From Bacteroidota bacterium (GTDB lineage: Bacteria > Bacteroidota > Bacteroidia > Bacteroidales > Bacteroidaceae), in NCBI GenBank assembly GCA_023458215.1, contig JAEXAJ010000199.1:1-47320 (forward strand): 47,320 bases of DNA. Direction: 5' to 3'. The notes under the pieces were generated by a model. That model ran no database searches, was not told the origin of the DNA, and worked only from the letters and a program-made list of their open reading frames with translations. The position numbers were made by a program, and so were the translations under genes. Each line of letters starts with the position of its first letter. The first letter of the stretch is position 1. Shown one piece after another: positions 8,003-16,284 of the stretch.

Positions 8003-8086
8003 GGATCATTTATTCCTGTCCGGTCAACAACTATACCCTAATATATGAAACAGTAATACCTTTCGATAGGAACACTATTGCTTATG

Positions 8087-8155
8087 ATGCACAAGATGGC
8101 ATCTCATGCAACACAAGATGCCATCTTGTACTGCATGAGATGCCATCTTGTGCAT
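8087..8155. repeat. Array of three palindromic units, 22-base period (array 2)
   Basis: The nine-base cores GATGGCATC (8095-8103), GATGCCATC (8117-8125) and GATGCCATC (8139-8147) are centred exactly 22 bases apart. Each sits inside a longer palindrome of the type CACAAGATGSCATCTYRTG. The outer units are also perfect inverted copies of each other over 24 bases (8087-8110 and 8132-8155), so the whole forms one large cruciform or hairpin. It lies 85 bases after the phosphoesterase stop. The layout copies array 1 with an unrelated sequence. Confidence 0.88.
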
Positions 8156-8277
8156 TGTTTCTAATAGCCTTTCGGGTCTTAGCTCCTAGTCTATTGTCCC
8201 GTAGGTAGTAGTCTGCCTGCTGTTGCCCATTAGGGTGGCAAGTATCATTCTTATTATTGAATGGGTATGAGCTAAAT

Positions 8278-8383
8278 GTGATAAAGTGATTGGGTGATAA
8301 AGTGATAGTGGGATAACACTCTGTGGTACATAGCGCAGCTACCTTATCACCTTATCACCTTATCACTTTATTACCCTATCACC
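8278..8383. repeat. Octamer-repeat hairpin upstream of the oxidoreductase gene
   Basis: The left side is five consecutive 8-base units at 8278-8317 (GTGATAAA, GTGATTGG, GTGATAAA, GTGATAGT, GGGATAAC). The right side is five complementary-type units at 8341-8380 (ACCTTATC three times, ACTTTATT, ACCCTATC). The arms can pair in several registers shifted by eight bases. It has the same design as the element at 726-796. Function unknown. Confidence 0.85.
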
Positions 8384-8442
8384 ATTTTGCTTCATTTCTT
8401 CCGCGTTTTGAGCTAAATCAACTGTAAATCCGTATTATTTAT

Positions 8443-8450
8443 TAATTTTG
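8443..8450 (+). promoter_or_regulatory. -7 box for the Gfo/Idh gene
   Basis: TAATTTTG matches TAnnTTTG and lies 19 bases before the start codon, implying a very short leader. No good -33 element is seen at the usual spacing. Confidence 0.45.
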
Positions 8451-8469
8451 TCGGAAAAGAGACATACTT

Positions 8470-9528
8470 ATGGATAAGATCAGAACCGGATTAGCAGCTT
8501 ATGGAATGTCAGGACAGGTGTTTCATGCCCCCTTTATCTCGACTAACCCTCACTTTGAACTGAGTGCAGTAACCGAACGTACTAAAAACTTATCCCGGGA
8601 GAGATATCCTGATGTCAGCATCGTTCGTAGTTTTGAGGAACTGCTAAACAAGAAAGAACTGGAACTGATAATAGTCAATACTCCCGATAGTACTCATTAC
8701 GATTATGCCCGTCTGGCCCTCGAAGCAGGGAAACATGTAATCGTAGAGAAACCTTTCACCACTACAGTAGCAGAAGCCGAAGAGCTTGTCACTTTGGCCT
8801 CCGGTAAAGGACTCACATTGAGTGTCTATCAAAACCGCAGATGGGATAATGATTTTCTTACTGTAAAAGAAATTCTTTCCAAAGGTCTGCTAGGCCGCCT
8901 TGTCGAGTTTGAATCAACCTTTCCCCGTTACCGCAATTTCATTAGACCGAACACCTGGAAGGAAACCGGCGAAAGCGGGGGAGGACTGACTTACAACTTG
9001 GGTTCGCATCTCATAGACCAAGCCGTGCAGCTATTTGGTATGCCCGAAGCTGTGTTTGCCGATATTGCAACAATGCGCACCGGCGGCAAAGTAGATGATT
9101 ATTTCATCATACACCTTCTACATCCTGCCAAGGCTCCTGACGTGAGAATAACCTTGAAATCGAGTTATCTGATGTGCGAAAGCGAACCACGCTTTGTGCT
9201 GCATGGTACCGAAGGTTCTTATGTAAAGTATGGTCTTGACCCTCAGGAGTCAGATTTGACGAAAGGGTTGTCACCCGATACACCCCATTGGGGCGAGGAA
9301 GATAAAACTTTCCGGGGAATCCTTCATACGGAAAAGGAGGGGAAGATTGCCAGGGAAACCTATCCAAGTCTACCCGGTAATTATGGTGCTTTTTATGAGA
9401 ACATCTATCAACATATCCGCAAGGGAGAACTTTTGCAAAGCGATGGTTGTGGAGTTATTGATGTGATCCGTCTGATAGAAGCTGCAAAGGAGAGCAGCCG
9501 GACGCGTAGTGTGGTATCGCTTCTGTAA
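8470..9528 (+). CDS. Gfo/Idh/MocA-family NAD(P)-dependent oxidoreductase
   Basis: The 352-residue cytoplasmic protein has an N-terminal Rossmann fold (IRTGLAAYGMSGQVFHAPFI, where the glycine-rich loop is the GMSGQ variant common in YdgJ-like members). The family signature EKPFTTT follows at about residues 97-103; its lysine is the conserved catalytic one. The GFO_IDH_MocA C-terminal domain includes GGLTYNLGSHLIDQA. It resembles the YdgJ/scyllo-inositol-dehydrogenase-like branch, but the sugar or polyol substrate cannot be fixed from sequence. It has no signal peptide and is monocistronic. Its stop is three bases from the stop of the convergent next gene, leaving no room for a separate terminator. 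Confidence 0.92.
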   Translation: MDKIRTGLAAYGMSGQVFHAPFISTNPHFELSAVTERTKNLSRERYPDVSIVRSFEELLNKKELELIIVNTPDSTHYDYARLALEAGKHVIVEKPFTTTVAEAEELVTLASGKGLTLSVYQNRRWDNDFLTVKEILSKGLLGRLVEFESTFPRYRNFIRPNTWKETGESGGGLTYNLGSHLIDQAVQLFGMPEAVFADIATMRTGGKVDDYFIIHLLHPAKAPDVRITLKSSYLMCESEPRFVLHGTEGSYVKYGLDPQESDLTKGLSPDTPHWGEEDKTFRGILHTEKEGKIARETYPSLPGNYGAFYENIYQHIRKGELLQSDGCGVIDVIRLIEAAKESSRTRSVVSLL

Positions 9529-9531
9529 TCT

Positions 9532-10389
9532 TTAAGAAGGCTCTCCGAACTTTACATAATTGAGCCGGGTGTATTTGTTATTCCCTATAGAATAGGTACG
9601 TGCAATACGTGCCGAGGCTATATACACCGTCTCGCCCACCTCGAAAGAATGTTCAACACCTGGTAGCTGGCAGGATTGCCGGCTTGCGGTGCGGGCATTG
9701 ACGCGAAACGTAACCAAGTTTCCCGAAGCGTCTTTCAACTTCAATATCTGGCGGATATAGAAATAAGGAGTGGTTCCTTTCAGTTGGGTTTTGTAAGGAT
9801 CATCTTCTATACGTACACTCTGAACAGTCAATGTCAGGTTTTCCACTTTATCTCCTTCTTTGCCAAGAAAGCGGTTGACTACGCGTTGGGAGTTCTGATG
9901 CTTTTGGAAGTCAAGATAGACGGAGTGATAAATCTTTGCGATCTCTACAAAACGTTGTTGCTTGGGAATACGGGGTGTGAATTTGAAAGCTATCCACGTC
10001 AGATATCCCGGATCGATCATCAGGATTTCGTGCAGGAAGTGGCCGTGGTATTTCCCGACAGACACAATATCGTCTCCTTTGCTTTGCATACGTTTGGCAT
10101 TGTAGTCTACCAGAAGCAGGCAACGGGAAGAGTAATAACACAGGGTACTTGCCATCCGCAGTGTTTCATGAATATCTGCTGATAAATTACGAATATAAAA
10201 GATAGATTGGCGTTCGGGCAAGGGCGAATAGATCCATAGTGTATATTCCGGATGATCGGGGCGGGGCAGTACCACGAAGTAAGCACCCACTTCTTTGAAG
10301 GAGGCTCTTCCTTGGTTGTATAGGTTTAGTTTACTATACAATGAATCTTGCTCTGCCTGGGATATACCCGGAATTAAAGGATTCGCCAT
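9532..10389 (-). CDS. Hypothetical protein with ExoX-C-like motif and a possible OB-fold
   Basis: This is a 285-residue soluble protein I cannot name. Around residues 112-131 it has GKYHGHFLHEILMIDPGYLTW, which matches the short C-terminal module seen in exodeoxyribonuclease-X-like proteins (pattern GKYKG...DPxYLxW). Residues about 185-285 (LTLTVQSVRIEDD to KYTRLNYVKFGEP) alternate like a small beta-barrel and may be an OB-type fold. No exonuclease active-site motifs (DEDD type) are seen, so catalysis is not implied. It has no signal peptide. It is convergent with the oxidoreductase gene and lies downstream of the porin gene on the same strand, 97 bases away. A nucleic-acid-related role is only a guess. 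Confidence 0.72.
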   Translation of the reverse strand: MANPLIPGISQAEQDSLYSKLNLYNQGRASFKEVGAYFVVLPRPDHPEYTLWIYSPLPERQSIFYIRNLSADIHETLRMASTLCYYSSRCLLLVDYNAKRMQSKGDDIVSVGKYHGHFLHEILMIDPGYLTWIAFKFTPRIPKQQRFVEIAKIYHSVYLDFQKHQNSQRVVNRFLGKEGDKVENLTLTVQSVRIEDDPYKTQLKGTTPYFYIRQILKLKDASGNLVTFRVNARTASRQSCQLPGVEHSFEVGETVYIASARIARTYSIGNNKYTRLNYVKFGEPS

Positions 10390-10486
10390 ACAATGAATTA
10401 TCTTTATTCCAAATGTAAGAAAAAGAAAGCAGATATCAAAGGATGGCGGGTCTTTTCTTTAGCGATAGTATAAGAAAAAGTATACT

Positions 10487-11542
10487 TTAGAAGCGGACCA
10501 TTAGCTCCAATACAATCTTGTCTTGTTCCGATTCTTTGGCAATGCTATGCTTGGCGTAGAAATATTTCTCGTAGTTCAGTCGGATGTCGCTTTGAAAAGC
10601 TTTGCCCAGACTGAAGGTGATACCTCCCGTTACACGATGGCGTTTGTAATCGGTAGCAATCAATGCACCTGTTTCTGAATCAGTTGCTTTGCCGTCGCTT
10701 TGATCGGTCATCATATCGTAGCGGGCCAGGAAAGACATTTTCTTGAATACCTTGCGAAGTGGTAAATCGTAGTTGACAAACGAATTTACTGCCTGTACAT
10801 CGCCGAATGCATTGTCCGAATAGCTTTTATACAAGTATTCCCCTTCGATGTGGAATCGGTTGAATTCATAGTAGGCGCCGATGTCGTATGATTGCATACG
10901 TACTTTTTCAGGCTGTATGCTTTGTACGCTTAATGTAAGGTTCAGCCCTTTGGTGAAAAGGAATTGAGCTTTGGCGGAGTAGTTTATTTCCTTGTGCCAT
11001 TCTTTTTGATTGGTCAGACCGGAACCGTTGAAAAGCCCGCCTTCTATCGTTATAGGCAGGTCGGTAGGTAAAGTATAACCCAACGTAACACCTACATCAC
11101 GCACATTACCTACCTGCTTGGCAATAAAAGAGCGGTTGGCAAAATATTGTTGGTGAGGCGAGCGATGGGCATCAATGGTGAAAGGTACGCGCATCTGGCC
11201 TGCTGTAACCGTCAGTCCGTCAGTAGGAAAAAGGCGGGCGTATGCATCCAGCATTTTGATTTGTCCTTCGTCCGAAAGGTCGATTTCAGCTTTATAGGCA
11301 ACGATGGGCAGCACGTTCCCTGTGATGCTGATGCGTGCGTTGCGCACTTCAAAGCGTCCGGCTCCCATGGTGGGTTGGTATTCGTACTTGGCTCGGATAG
11401 TTCCATGTATTTCAGGAAGGTAATCTTTGGTTTCCAACTTCTCCTTTTCAATCTTCTTTCCATCTTCATTGCTTAAGATTTCCTGGGCATTTGCGGCAAA
11501 AGGTAGCAAAGCGATGAGCAACATGAGTGCGCTTTTCTTCAT
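10487..11542 (-). CDS. Phosphate-selective porin O/P-like outer-membrane protein
   Basis: The 351-residue protein has a signal peptide (MKKSALMLLIALLPFAANAQ), a short charged stretch, then a 16-strand-like pattern of alternating residues typical of the OprO/OprP family. Examples are GTIRAKYEYQP, RFEVRNARISITGNV, AYKAEIDLSDEGQIKMLDAYARL and LTVTAGQMRVPFTIDAHRSP. It ends VRF with the terminal phenylalanine typical of BAM-assembled barrels. It should form a passive anion or phosphate channel in the outer membrane. I see no Pho-box-like motif upstream. The region 11543-11828 between it and the divergent GH74 gene holds the promoters of both. Confidence 0.88.
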   Translation of the reverse strand: MKKSALMLLIALLPFAANAQEILSNEDGKKIEKEKLETKDYLPEIHGTIRAKYEYQPTMGAGRFEVRNARISITGNVLPIVAYKAEIDLSDEGQIKMLDAYARLFPTDGLTVTAGQMRVPFTIDAHRSPHQQYFANRSFIAKQVGNVRDVGVTLGYTLPTDLPITIEGGLFNGSGLTNQKEWHKEINYSAKAQFLFTKGLNLTLSVQSIQPEKVRMQSYDIGAYYEFNRFHIEGEYLYKSYSDNAFGDVQAVNSFVNYDLPLRKVFKKMSFLARYDMMTDQSDGKATDSETGALIATDYKRHRVTGGITFSLGKAFQSDIRLNYEKYFYAKHSIAKESEQDKIVLELMVRF

Positions 11543-11778
11543 AATTCGTTGTTGTCGATTAATTTATGGCTGCAAAGTTCGGACACAAGTGTTATATTAT
11601 TGTGTCATACGTATTGCGTTTTTGTTACATAAGCTTCGTGTGTCAGGATAATAGTAGGGTATCATTTTAATCATTTTGTGGGCTAGTTTTGTTTTAAGAC
11701 TCACGTAATGTGCTGATTATTAGTTTTGTTGGCGGCTTGTCTTAAATGTTACTACTGGAAATATCAATGAAATATATC

Positions 11779-11786
11779 TATCTTTG
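11779..11786 (+). promoter_or_regulatory. -7 box for the GH74 gene
   Basis: TATCTTTG matches TAnnTTTG and lies 43 bases before the GH74 start. No clear TTTG is found at the -33 position. The rest of the 286-base divergent gap (11543-11828) shows nothing else I recognise. Confidence 0.5.
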
Positions 11787-11828
11787 GAAAGTAATTGATG
11801 AAACGATAAGCTATAAACATTGATACTT

Positions 11829-14111
11829 ATGAGAAAACACTCGCTTTTGTTGGGGATAGCATTGCTGATAGGCGCTATGCCTGTACTTGCTCAAGGAATA
11901 CAGCCTGTAAAGGAAATACCTTACGAATGGAAAAATGTGCCGATAGTCGGTGGTGGTTTTGTAGATGGAATCGTCTTTCATCCTACTGCTCCCGATGTTC
12001 GCTATTGCCGTACGGATATGGGAGGGGCTTATCGTTGGGATGCTTCTGCCGGGCGTTGGGTGGCTTTGCTCGATTGGATAAGCTTGGGCGAGAGCAATCT
12101 GCAAGGCATAGAGAGTATTGCTATCGATCCTCAGAATGCTGATAATGTATATATTGCTTGCGGAACATACACAAGTAGTTCCAATGGTGCCATACTTTAT
12201 TCTTACAATGGCGGCAAGACTTTCACCCGTGTTGATGTTCCATTTACGATGGGAGGCAATGAAAACGGGCGTGGCAATGGTGAACGGATGATGGTCGATC
12301 CTCAGAATGGAAATATTATCTATATGGGTACCCGGCTCCATGGTTTGTGGCGTAGTATAGACAAAGGGCAAAGTTGGTCCAAAGTTGTTTCTTTCCCTGA
12401 TGTAACGGAGCACCTCAATCCTGACGACCGTACCGGTTGGATGAATCGGGGGAGTGGAATCATCAGTGTTGTGTTTGGTGCGCATAACAAAGGAAATGCC
12501 TGGGAAACTAAAGATATTTATGTGGCAGTCTCGCTGATGGGAAGGGATAATTTGTACGTAAGCCGTGATGCGGGCGAAAGCTGGCAACCGGTGGAGGGGC
12601 AACCTACCCGATATCGTCCTACACACATGGTATTATCTGCCGATAATCAGTTGGTAATTACTTATGGCGATAGTCCCGGTCCAAGTCAGATGGAAGACGG
12701 AGGTGTATGGAAGTACGATGTATCTAAAAGGAAATGGGCAGATATTTCACCTGTCCAACTAAAAAAGGGCGAAAAGGCAGGATTTGGTTATGCAGCGGTA
12801 TCCATTGATACTCATAATCCCAAACATATGATTGTAAGTACCCATTGCTTGGGTGGCAAACATAACTTCCATAGTGATGAAATGTTTCGCACTACCGATG
12901 GTGGCAAGCATTGGAAGCCTATTTTTAAAACCGGCTATGAGTACGATTATTCAAAAGCCCCTTATGTAAAGGTAGCTCCGCTGCACTGGATGTTCGATAT
13001 AGAAATAGATCCGGCTAATCCCGAACATGCACTGTTCACTACAGGTTTTGGGGGGTGGGAGACATTCAATCTTTCGGCGGTTGACCGGAAAGAACCTGCT
13101 AAATGGAGTATTATGTCTACGGGCATTGAAGAAACCGTTCCCCTCGAACTTTATGCTCCCGAGAAAGGTGCGCGTCTCATATCCGGTATCGGTGATTATG
13201 GTGGCTTTACGCATTTCGACCTCGACCGTCCTGATCCATTGGGCAGTCATGGAAATCCTCATTTCGGCAATACAAATGGTGTAACCGGTGCTTGGTTGAA
13301 ACAAGAATTAATCGTAAGAGTGGGTACTATCTTCGGTCATCAGCCGGGTGCCCGTACGATTGCTTATTCCGAAGATGGTGGCAGAAATTGGGCTATGTGT
13401 GCTTCCGTTCCTGTAGAGAAAGCCCGAAACGGTCATATTGCCTTATCAGCTGATGGAACCTCTTGGATTTGGACACCCGATCGCTCGGAGGCTTATCTTA
13501 CTCGTGATAAAGGCACTACCTGGCAACCTTGTCAAGGCTTGCCTAAGAATACCCGCGTGATTGCGGATAAAGCGAACTCCAAACGCTTCTATGCAGTGGA
13601 TGCCGTTTCAGAGATTCTATATCATAGTGAGGATGGCGGTGTCACTTTCCAAGCCGATAGCCTGCATCTGACTGTAAAAAGGAACCTTCGTGGCAATGCC
13701 AATGCTTCGTTGCGTAGAGCTGATCCGCGCGGTGGACAAGACCGTATCTATTCTACTCCCGGCTATGAGAAAGATTTGTGGATTGCAGCTTATGACGGGC
13801 TTTATCATTCTACTTCCCGGGAAGGTTTTGATTTCCGTGCTCTTGATAAGGTACGTACTATGTATGCTTTTGGTTTCGGTAAAGCAAAACCGGGGAATGA
13901 GTACCCTACCTTATATATCATAGGTGTAGTAAACGGTCAATACGGCTTCTTCCGTTCCGATGACGCTGCCGTTTCGTGGGTGCGCATTAATGATGACGCA
14001 AATCAATATGGACTGGTGCTTCATATCTGTGGGGATATGCAAGAATATGGTCGGGTGTATATAGGCACACATGGCAGGGGGATTGTGACAGGAGTACCGG
14101 CTGCAATGTAA
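11829..14111 (+). CDS. GH74-family endo-glucanase/xyloglucanase-like enzyme
   Basis: This 760-residue secreted enzyme has a signal peptide ending at about AQ22 and no lipobox, so the periplasm is likely. It has two seven-bladed propeller halves rich in BNR-type repeats such as LYSYNGGKTF, LYVSRDAGESW and MFRTTDGGKHW. The GH74 hallmarks are both present: RTDMGGAYRWD with Asp63 and GIGDYGGFTHFD with Asp456. These align with the two catalytic aspartates of characterised xyloglucanases. GH74 enzymes cleave the beta-1,4-glucan backbone of xyloglucan; some relatives act on other glucans, so the substrate is inferred. I chose the ATG at 11829 over the TTG at 11820. It has its own promoter and a repeat-filled gap separates it from PUL 1, so membership in that locus is uncertain. 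Confidence 0.88.
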   Translation: MRKHSLLLGIALLIGAMPVLAQGIQPVKEIPYEWKNVPIVGGGFVDGIVFHPTAPDVRYCRTDMGGAYRWDASAGRWVALLDWISLGESNLQGIESIAIDPQNADNVYIACGTYTSSSNGAILYSYNGGKTFTRVDVPFTMGGNENGRGNGERMMVDPQNGNIIYMGTRLHGLWRSIDKGQSWSKVVSFPDVTEHLNPDDRTGWMNRGSGIISVVFGAHNKGNAWETKDIYVAVSLMGRDNLYVSRDAGESWQPVEGQPTRYRPTHMVLSADNQLVITYGDSPGPSQMEDGGVWKYDVSKRKWADISPVQLKKGEKAGFGYAAVSIDTHNPKHMIVSTHCLGGKHNFHSDEMFRTTDGGKHWKPIFKTGYEYDYSKAPYVKVAPLHWMFDIEIDPANPEHALFTTGFGGWETFNLSAVDRKEPAKWSIMSTGIEETVPLELYAPEKGARLISGIGDYGGFTHFDLDRPDPLGSHGNPHFGNTNGVTGAWLKQELIVRVGTIFGHQPGARTIAYSEDGGRNWAMCASVPVEKARNGHIALSADGTSWIWTPDRSEAYLTRDKGTTWQPCQGLPKNTRVIADKANSKRFYAVDAVSEILYHSEDGGVTFQADSLHLTVKRNLRGNANASLRRADPRGGQDRIYSTPGYEKDLWIAAYDGLYHSTSREGFDFRALDKVRTMYAFGFGKAKPGNEYPTLYIIGVVNGQYGFFRSDDAAVSWVRINDDANQYGLVLHICGDMQEYGRVYIGTHGRGIVTGVPAAM

Positions 14112-14204
14112 AATATCAAATGAATGAAGTTGCTTGGTAACCGTAATGCCTTCCTTCTTGTTGAACGTGAGTTCGATGAATATGGCATGAATTTGCCTAC
14201 TTTC

Positions 14205-14340
14205 TTTGTTCACAGCCTTTGAATATACATTCGCAGCCTTTGAATATACGTTCAAGCGTTGCGAACGTATATTCAAAGGCTGCGAACAAAGGTTGTTTAC
14301 TGTAAAGAACAACTTTTCTCTTAATAGAAAACAACTTTTT
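14205..14340. repeat. Array of palindromic units, 21-23-base period (array 3)
   Basis: Units of the form GAAY-N4-RTTC are GAATATACATTC (14221-14232), GAATATACGTTC (14242-14253), GAACGTATATTC (14263-14274) and a weaker GAACAAAGGTTG (14284-14295), each 21 bases after the last. Degenerate copies continue at 14307 and 14329, 22-23 bases on. A 21-base perfect inverted repeat (14233-14253 with 14263-14283) spans units 2 and 3. A near-direct copy precedes it at 14205-14232. The array begins about 95 bases after the GH74 stop. Confidence 0.85.
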
Positions 14341-14519
14341 AGTTAGCATTTAGCAAGTTTCCAATAGAACATCCATCGAACTTACATTAATTTATGATCG
14401 CCGGCAAGAACGTTCCTTTTTCTCTTACGGCTGCAAAAGGTAAACATTCAACCACTACATTTTAAATACAAAACTATTTATCTATTTTAAAAAGCGGTGC
14501 TATTCACAAATAAATAATG

Positions 14520-14527
14520 TATATTTG
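14520..14527 (+). promoter_or_regulatory. -7 box for the ECF sigma gene
   Basis: TATATTTG fits TAnnTTTG and lies 40 bases before the start codon, so basal transcription of the sigma gene by the primary sigma factor is likely. The -33 region has no clear TTTG. Confidence 0.5.
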
Positions 14528-14566
14528 TGCGAATATTGACTAAAGCCTAAAACGTACCTTCTCTTG

Positions 14567-15124
14567 ATGATAACTAATAATACTGATGAGATATTACTGC
14601 TAAGATCTTTAAAAGCGGGTGATGAGGCTGCTTTCAAATGTCTTTTTGAAACTTATTTTGTATCATTATGTCGCTTTATGAATCTCTATCTGAAGAATAA
14701 GATGGAGGTTGAAGAGATTGCGCTCGACATCTTTATGTACATCTGGACGCATAAGGAGGAAATTCAGATTACCATTTCTCTAAAAGCTTACCTTTTTCAG
14801 GCAGCTCGCAATCGTTGTCTCAATGCATTGCGCGATCAAAAGGAAGTTTGCTATTTGGAAGAACTGAACGATATTCTGAAAGAAGGAGAGAGAATAGATA
14901 CTGACCTCGAACTAAAGGAACTGAACCATTTGATTGAGGAGGCTATTTGCTCTTTGCCTGATAAGTGCAAAGAGGTGTTCCTTAGAAGCAGAAAACAAAA
15001 TCTTACCAATAAAGAAATATCCGATAAAATGCAGATTTCCGTTAAAACCGTGGAAGCACAGATAACCAAGGCTTTAAAACACATACGCGAGCATCTGAAC
15101 GGTCGATATACTTATCTTTTCTAA
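14567..15124 (+). CDS. ECF-type RNA polymerase sigma-70 factor
   Basis: This 185-residue alternative sigma factor is cytoplasmic and is held inactive by the FecR-type anti-sigma encoded next. Sigma region 2 covers about residues 10-95 (LLRSLKAGDEAAFKCLFETYF, then EEIALDIFMYIWTHKEEI). Region 4 covers about residues 120-175 (EEAICSLPDKCKEVFLRSRKQNLTNKEISDKMQISVKTVEAQITKALKHIREHL), with a helix-turn-helix at the NKEISDKMQISVKTVE part. Regions 1 and 3 are absent, as in all ECF factors. I chose ATG 14567 over the TTG at 14564. The neighbouring STN-containing SusC indicates a surface-substrate-sensing switch for PUL 1. Confidence 0.95.
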   Translation: MITNNTDEILLLRSLKAGDEAAFKCLFETYFVSLCRFMNLYLKNKMEVEEIALDIFMYIWTHKEEIQITISLKAYLFQAARNRCLNALRDQKEVCYLEELNDILKEGERIDTDLELKELNHLIEEAICSLPDKCKEVFLRSRKQNLTNKEISDKMQISVKTVEAQITKALKHIREHLNGRYTYLF

Positions 15125-15204
15125 AAAAAAATGCATTTGGAGTAAGGGTACTCCTCATTTTATGTGTCATCTATGTGAGGACACCAAACTAAGGATAAAA
15201 AGAG

Positions 15205-16206
15205 ATGAATAAACTTATTCCATGGAATCTGATTATTGCAGGTCTGAAAAACGACTTGAACGAAGATGAGTTGTCTCGTTTGGAACGCTGGAAAGTTTCA
15301 GATCAGAATCGCAAACGATATGAGGAATTCTCTAAAATATGGTTTGGTATACAAGACTTAAGCGCAACATACACTCCCGACAAAGACTACTATTGGCAAA
15401 TTCTACATACCCGGATGCAGAAAGAAAAGAAGCAAGCTACACTTACTTCGAAAAAGAAATCTTTCAATGTATCACGCTATGTGGCTGCTGCATGCATCGT
15501 ACTAACTTTACTTACCGCTGGAGGCGCCTATTGGATCATAAGCGATCTGAAAAGCCGGATAAGACAGGAAGTTCGATTCTCCAACCTGAGCGGGCGGTCG
15601 CAGGTATTGCTGGCCGATGGAACTCAGGTGTGGCTACATAGTAACACATCGTTGGATTATAAGCAAAGCCTTCGCAGTGAGGAGCGGGAAGTTACAATGA
15701 TGGGCGAAGCCTATTTTAATGTAGCACACGATGCCGAACATCCGTTTGTGGTACACATGGATGGAATGAAACTGACTGTTTACGGAACGAAATTCAACAT
15801 ACGCGACTTGCCGGAATCCAAAGAGGTGCAAGTGAGTTTGCAGGAAGGGGCTGTCGGACTTGAAACGTCACGTGAGAATTGTAGAATGTTGCCGGGTGAA
15901 AAGGCTACTTTTAATAAGATAACCCACACTCTGCAGATAGAGCGCAGCGATGTGAATTTTGATATTTCGTGGGCGCAAAAACAAATAGTATTCAATCAGA
16001 AGCCATTGGGATTTATTTGCCGCTATTTATCCAAATGGTATAATGTTGAGATAAAACTTGAACCCGATTTGATGAATAAGTATCTATATACATTCACTCT
16101 GAGTGATGAATCTTTGGAAGAAATCATGAGGTTAGTGGCGCGGGTGAATCCTATACACTATTATTTTAATGAAGAAAATAAGCTATTTATTAGCAGTAAA
16201 AAATGA
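15205..16206 (+). CDS. FecR-family anti-sigma factor
   Basis: This 333-residue inner-membrane protein relays the signal from the STN domain of SusC to the ECF sigma factor. The N-terminal cytoplasmic part (about residues 1-90) would bind the sigma factor. One membrane helix spans about residues 92-113 (YVAAACIVLTLLTAGGAYWI). The periplasmic FecR domain (about residues 120-225) has VLLADGTQVWLHSNTSLDY and REVTMMGEAYFNVAHDAEHPFVV. The C-terminal DUF4974-like domain (about 255-333) has IVFNQKPLGFICRYLSKWYNVEI. It lies 80 bases after the sigma gene and 207 before susC, with a hairpin in the latter gap. Length is normal for Bacteroides. Confidence 0.95.
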   Translation: MNKLIPWNLIIAGLKNDLNEDELSRLERWKVSDQNRKRYEEFSKIWFGIQDLSATYTPDKDYYWQILHTRMQKEKKQATLTSKKKSFNVSRYVAAACIVLTLLTAGGAYWIISDLKSRIRQEVRFSNLSGRSQVLLADGTQVWLHSNTSLDYKQSLRSEEREVTMMGEAYFNVAHDAEHPFVVHMDGMKLTVYGTKFNIRDLPESKEVQVSLQEGAVGLETSRENCRMLPGEKATFNKITHTLQIERSDVNFDISWAQKQIVFNQKPLGFICRYLSKWYNVEIKLEPDLMNKYLYTFTLSDESLEEIMRLVARVNPIHYYFNEENKLFISSKK

Positions 16207-16284
16207 GAGAGAATCGTTAATCTGATGTTTAATATTTGAAATTGAAGAAACTTATGACTTAGAAGAAAAACACACCCCAAAAAG

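Larger units (their letters stand above)
8003..8469. other. Gene-free stretch with two repeat elements and one promoter
   Basis: These 467 bases hold palindrome array 2 (8087-8155), a small possible hairpin around TTGCCCATTAGGGTGGCAA (about 8223-8241), the octamer-repeat hairpin (8278-8383), and a -7 box (8443-8450) for the next gene. A 78-codon open frame across 7972-8208 is mostly repeat and I do not consider it a gene. Confidence 0.7.
14112..14566. other. Gene-free stretch with palindrome array 3 and sigma-factor promoter
   Basis: These 455 bases contain an isolated GAAC-N4-GTTC palindrome (14163-14174), array 3 (14205-14340), and an AT-rich leader with a TATATTTG -7 box (14520-14527). 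A minus-strand open frame over 13911-14312 is made partly of the repeat and is not credible. Confidence 0.7.

Noticed and set aside
8087..8155. Insertion-sequence remnant with terminal inverted repeats
   Set aside because: The 24-base arms enclose only 21 bases, there is no transposase fragment and no obvious target-site duplication.
7972..8208. 78-codon plus-strand open frame after the phosphoesterase
   Set aside because: Overlaps the phosphoesterase end and array 2; no family match and repeat-derived sequence.
11811..12626. 271-codon minus-strand open frame over GH74
   Set aside because: Antisense to a well-supported enzyme gene, no start context or recognisable domain.
13911..14312. 133-codon minus-strand open frame
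   Set aside because: Runs through palindrome array 3 and the GH74 3' end; its repeated peptide comes from the DNA repeat.
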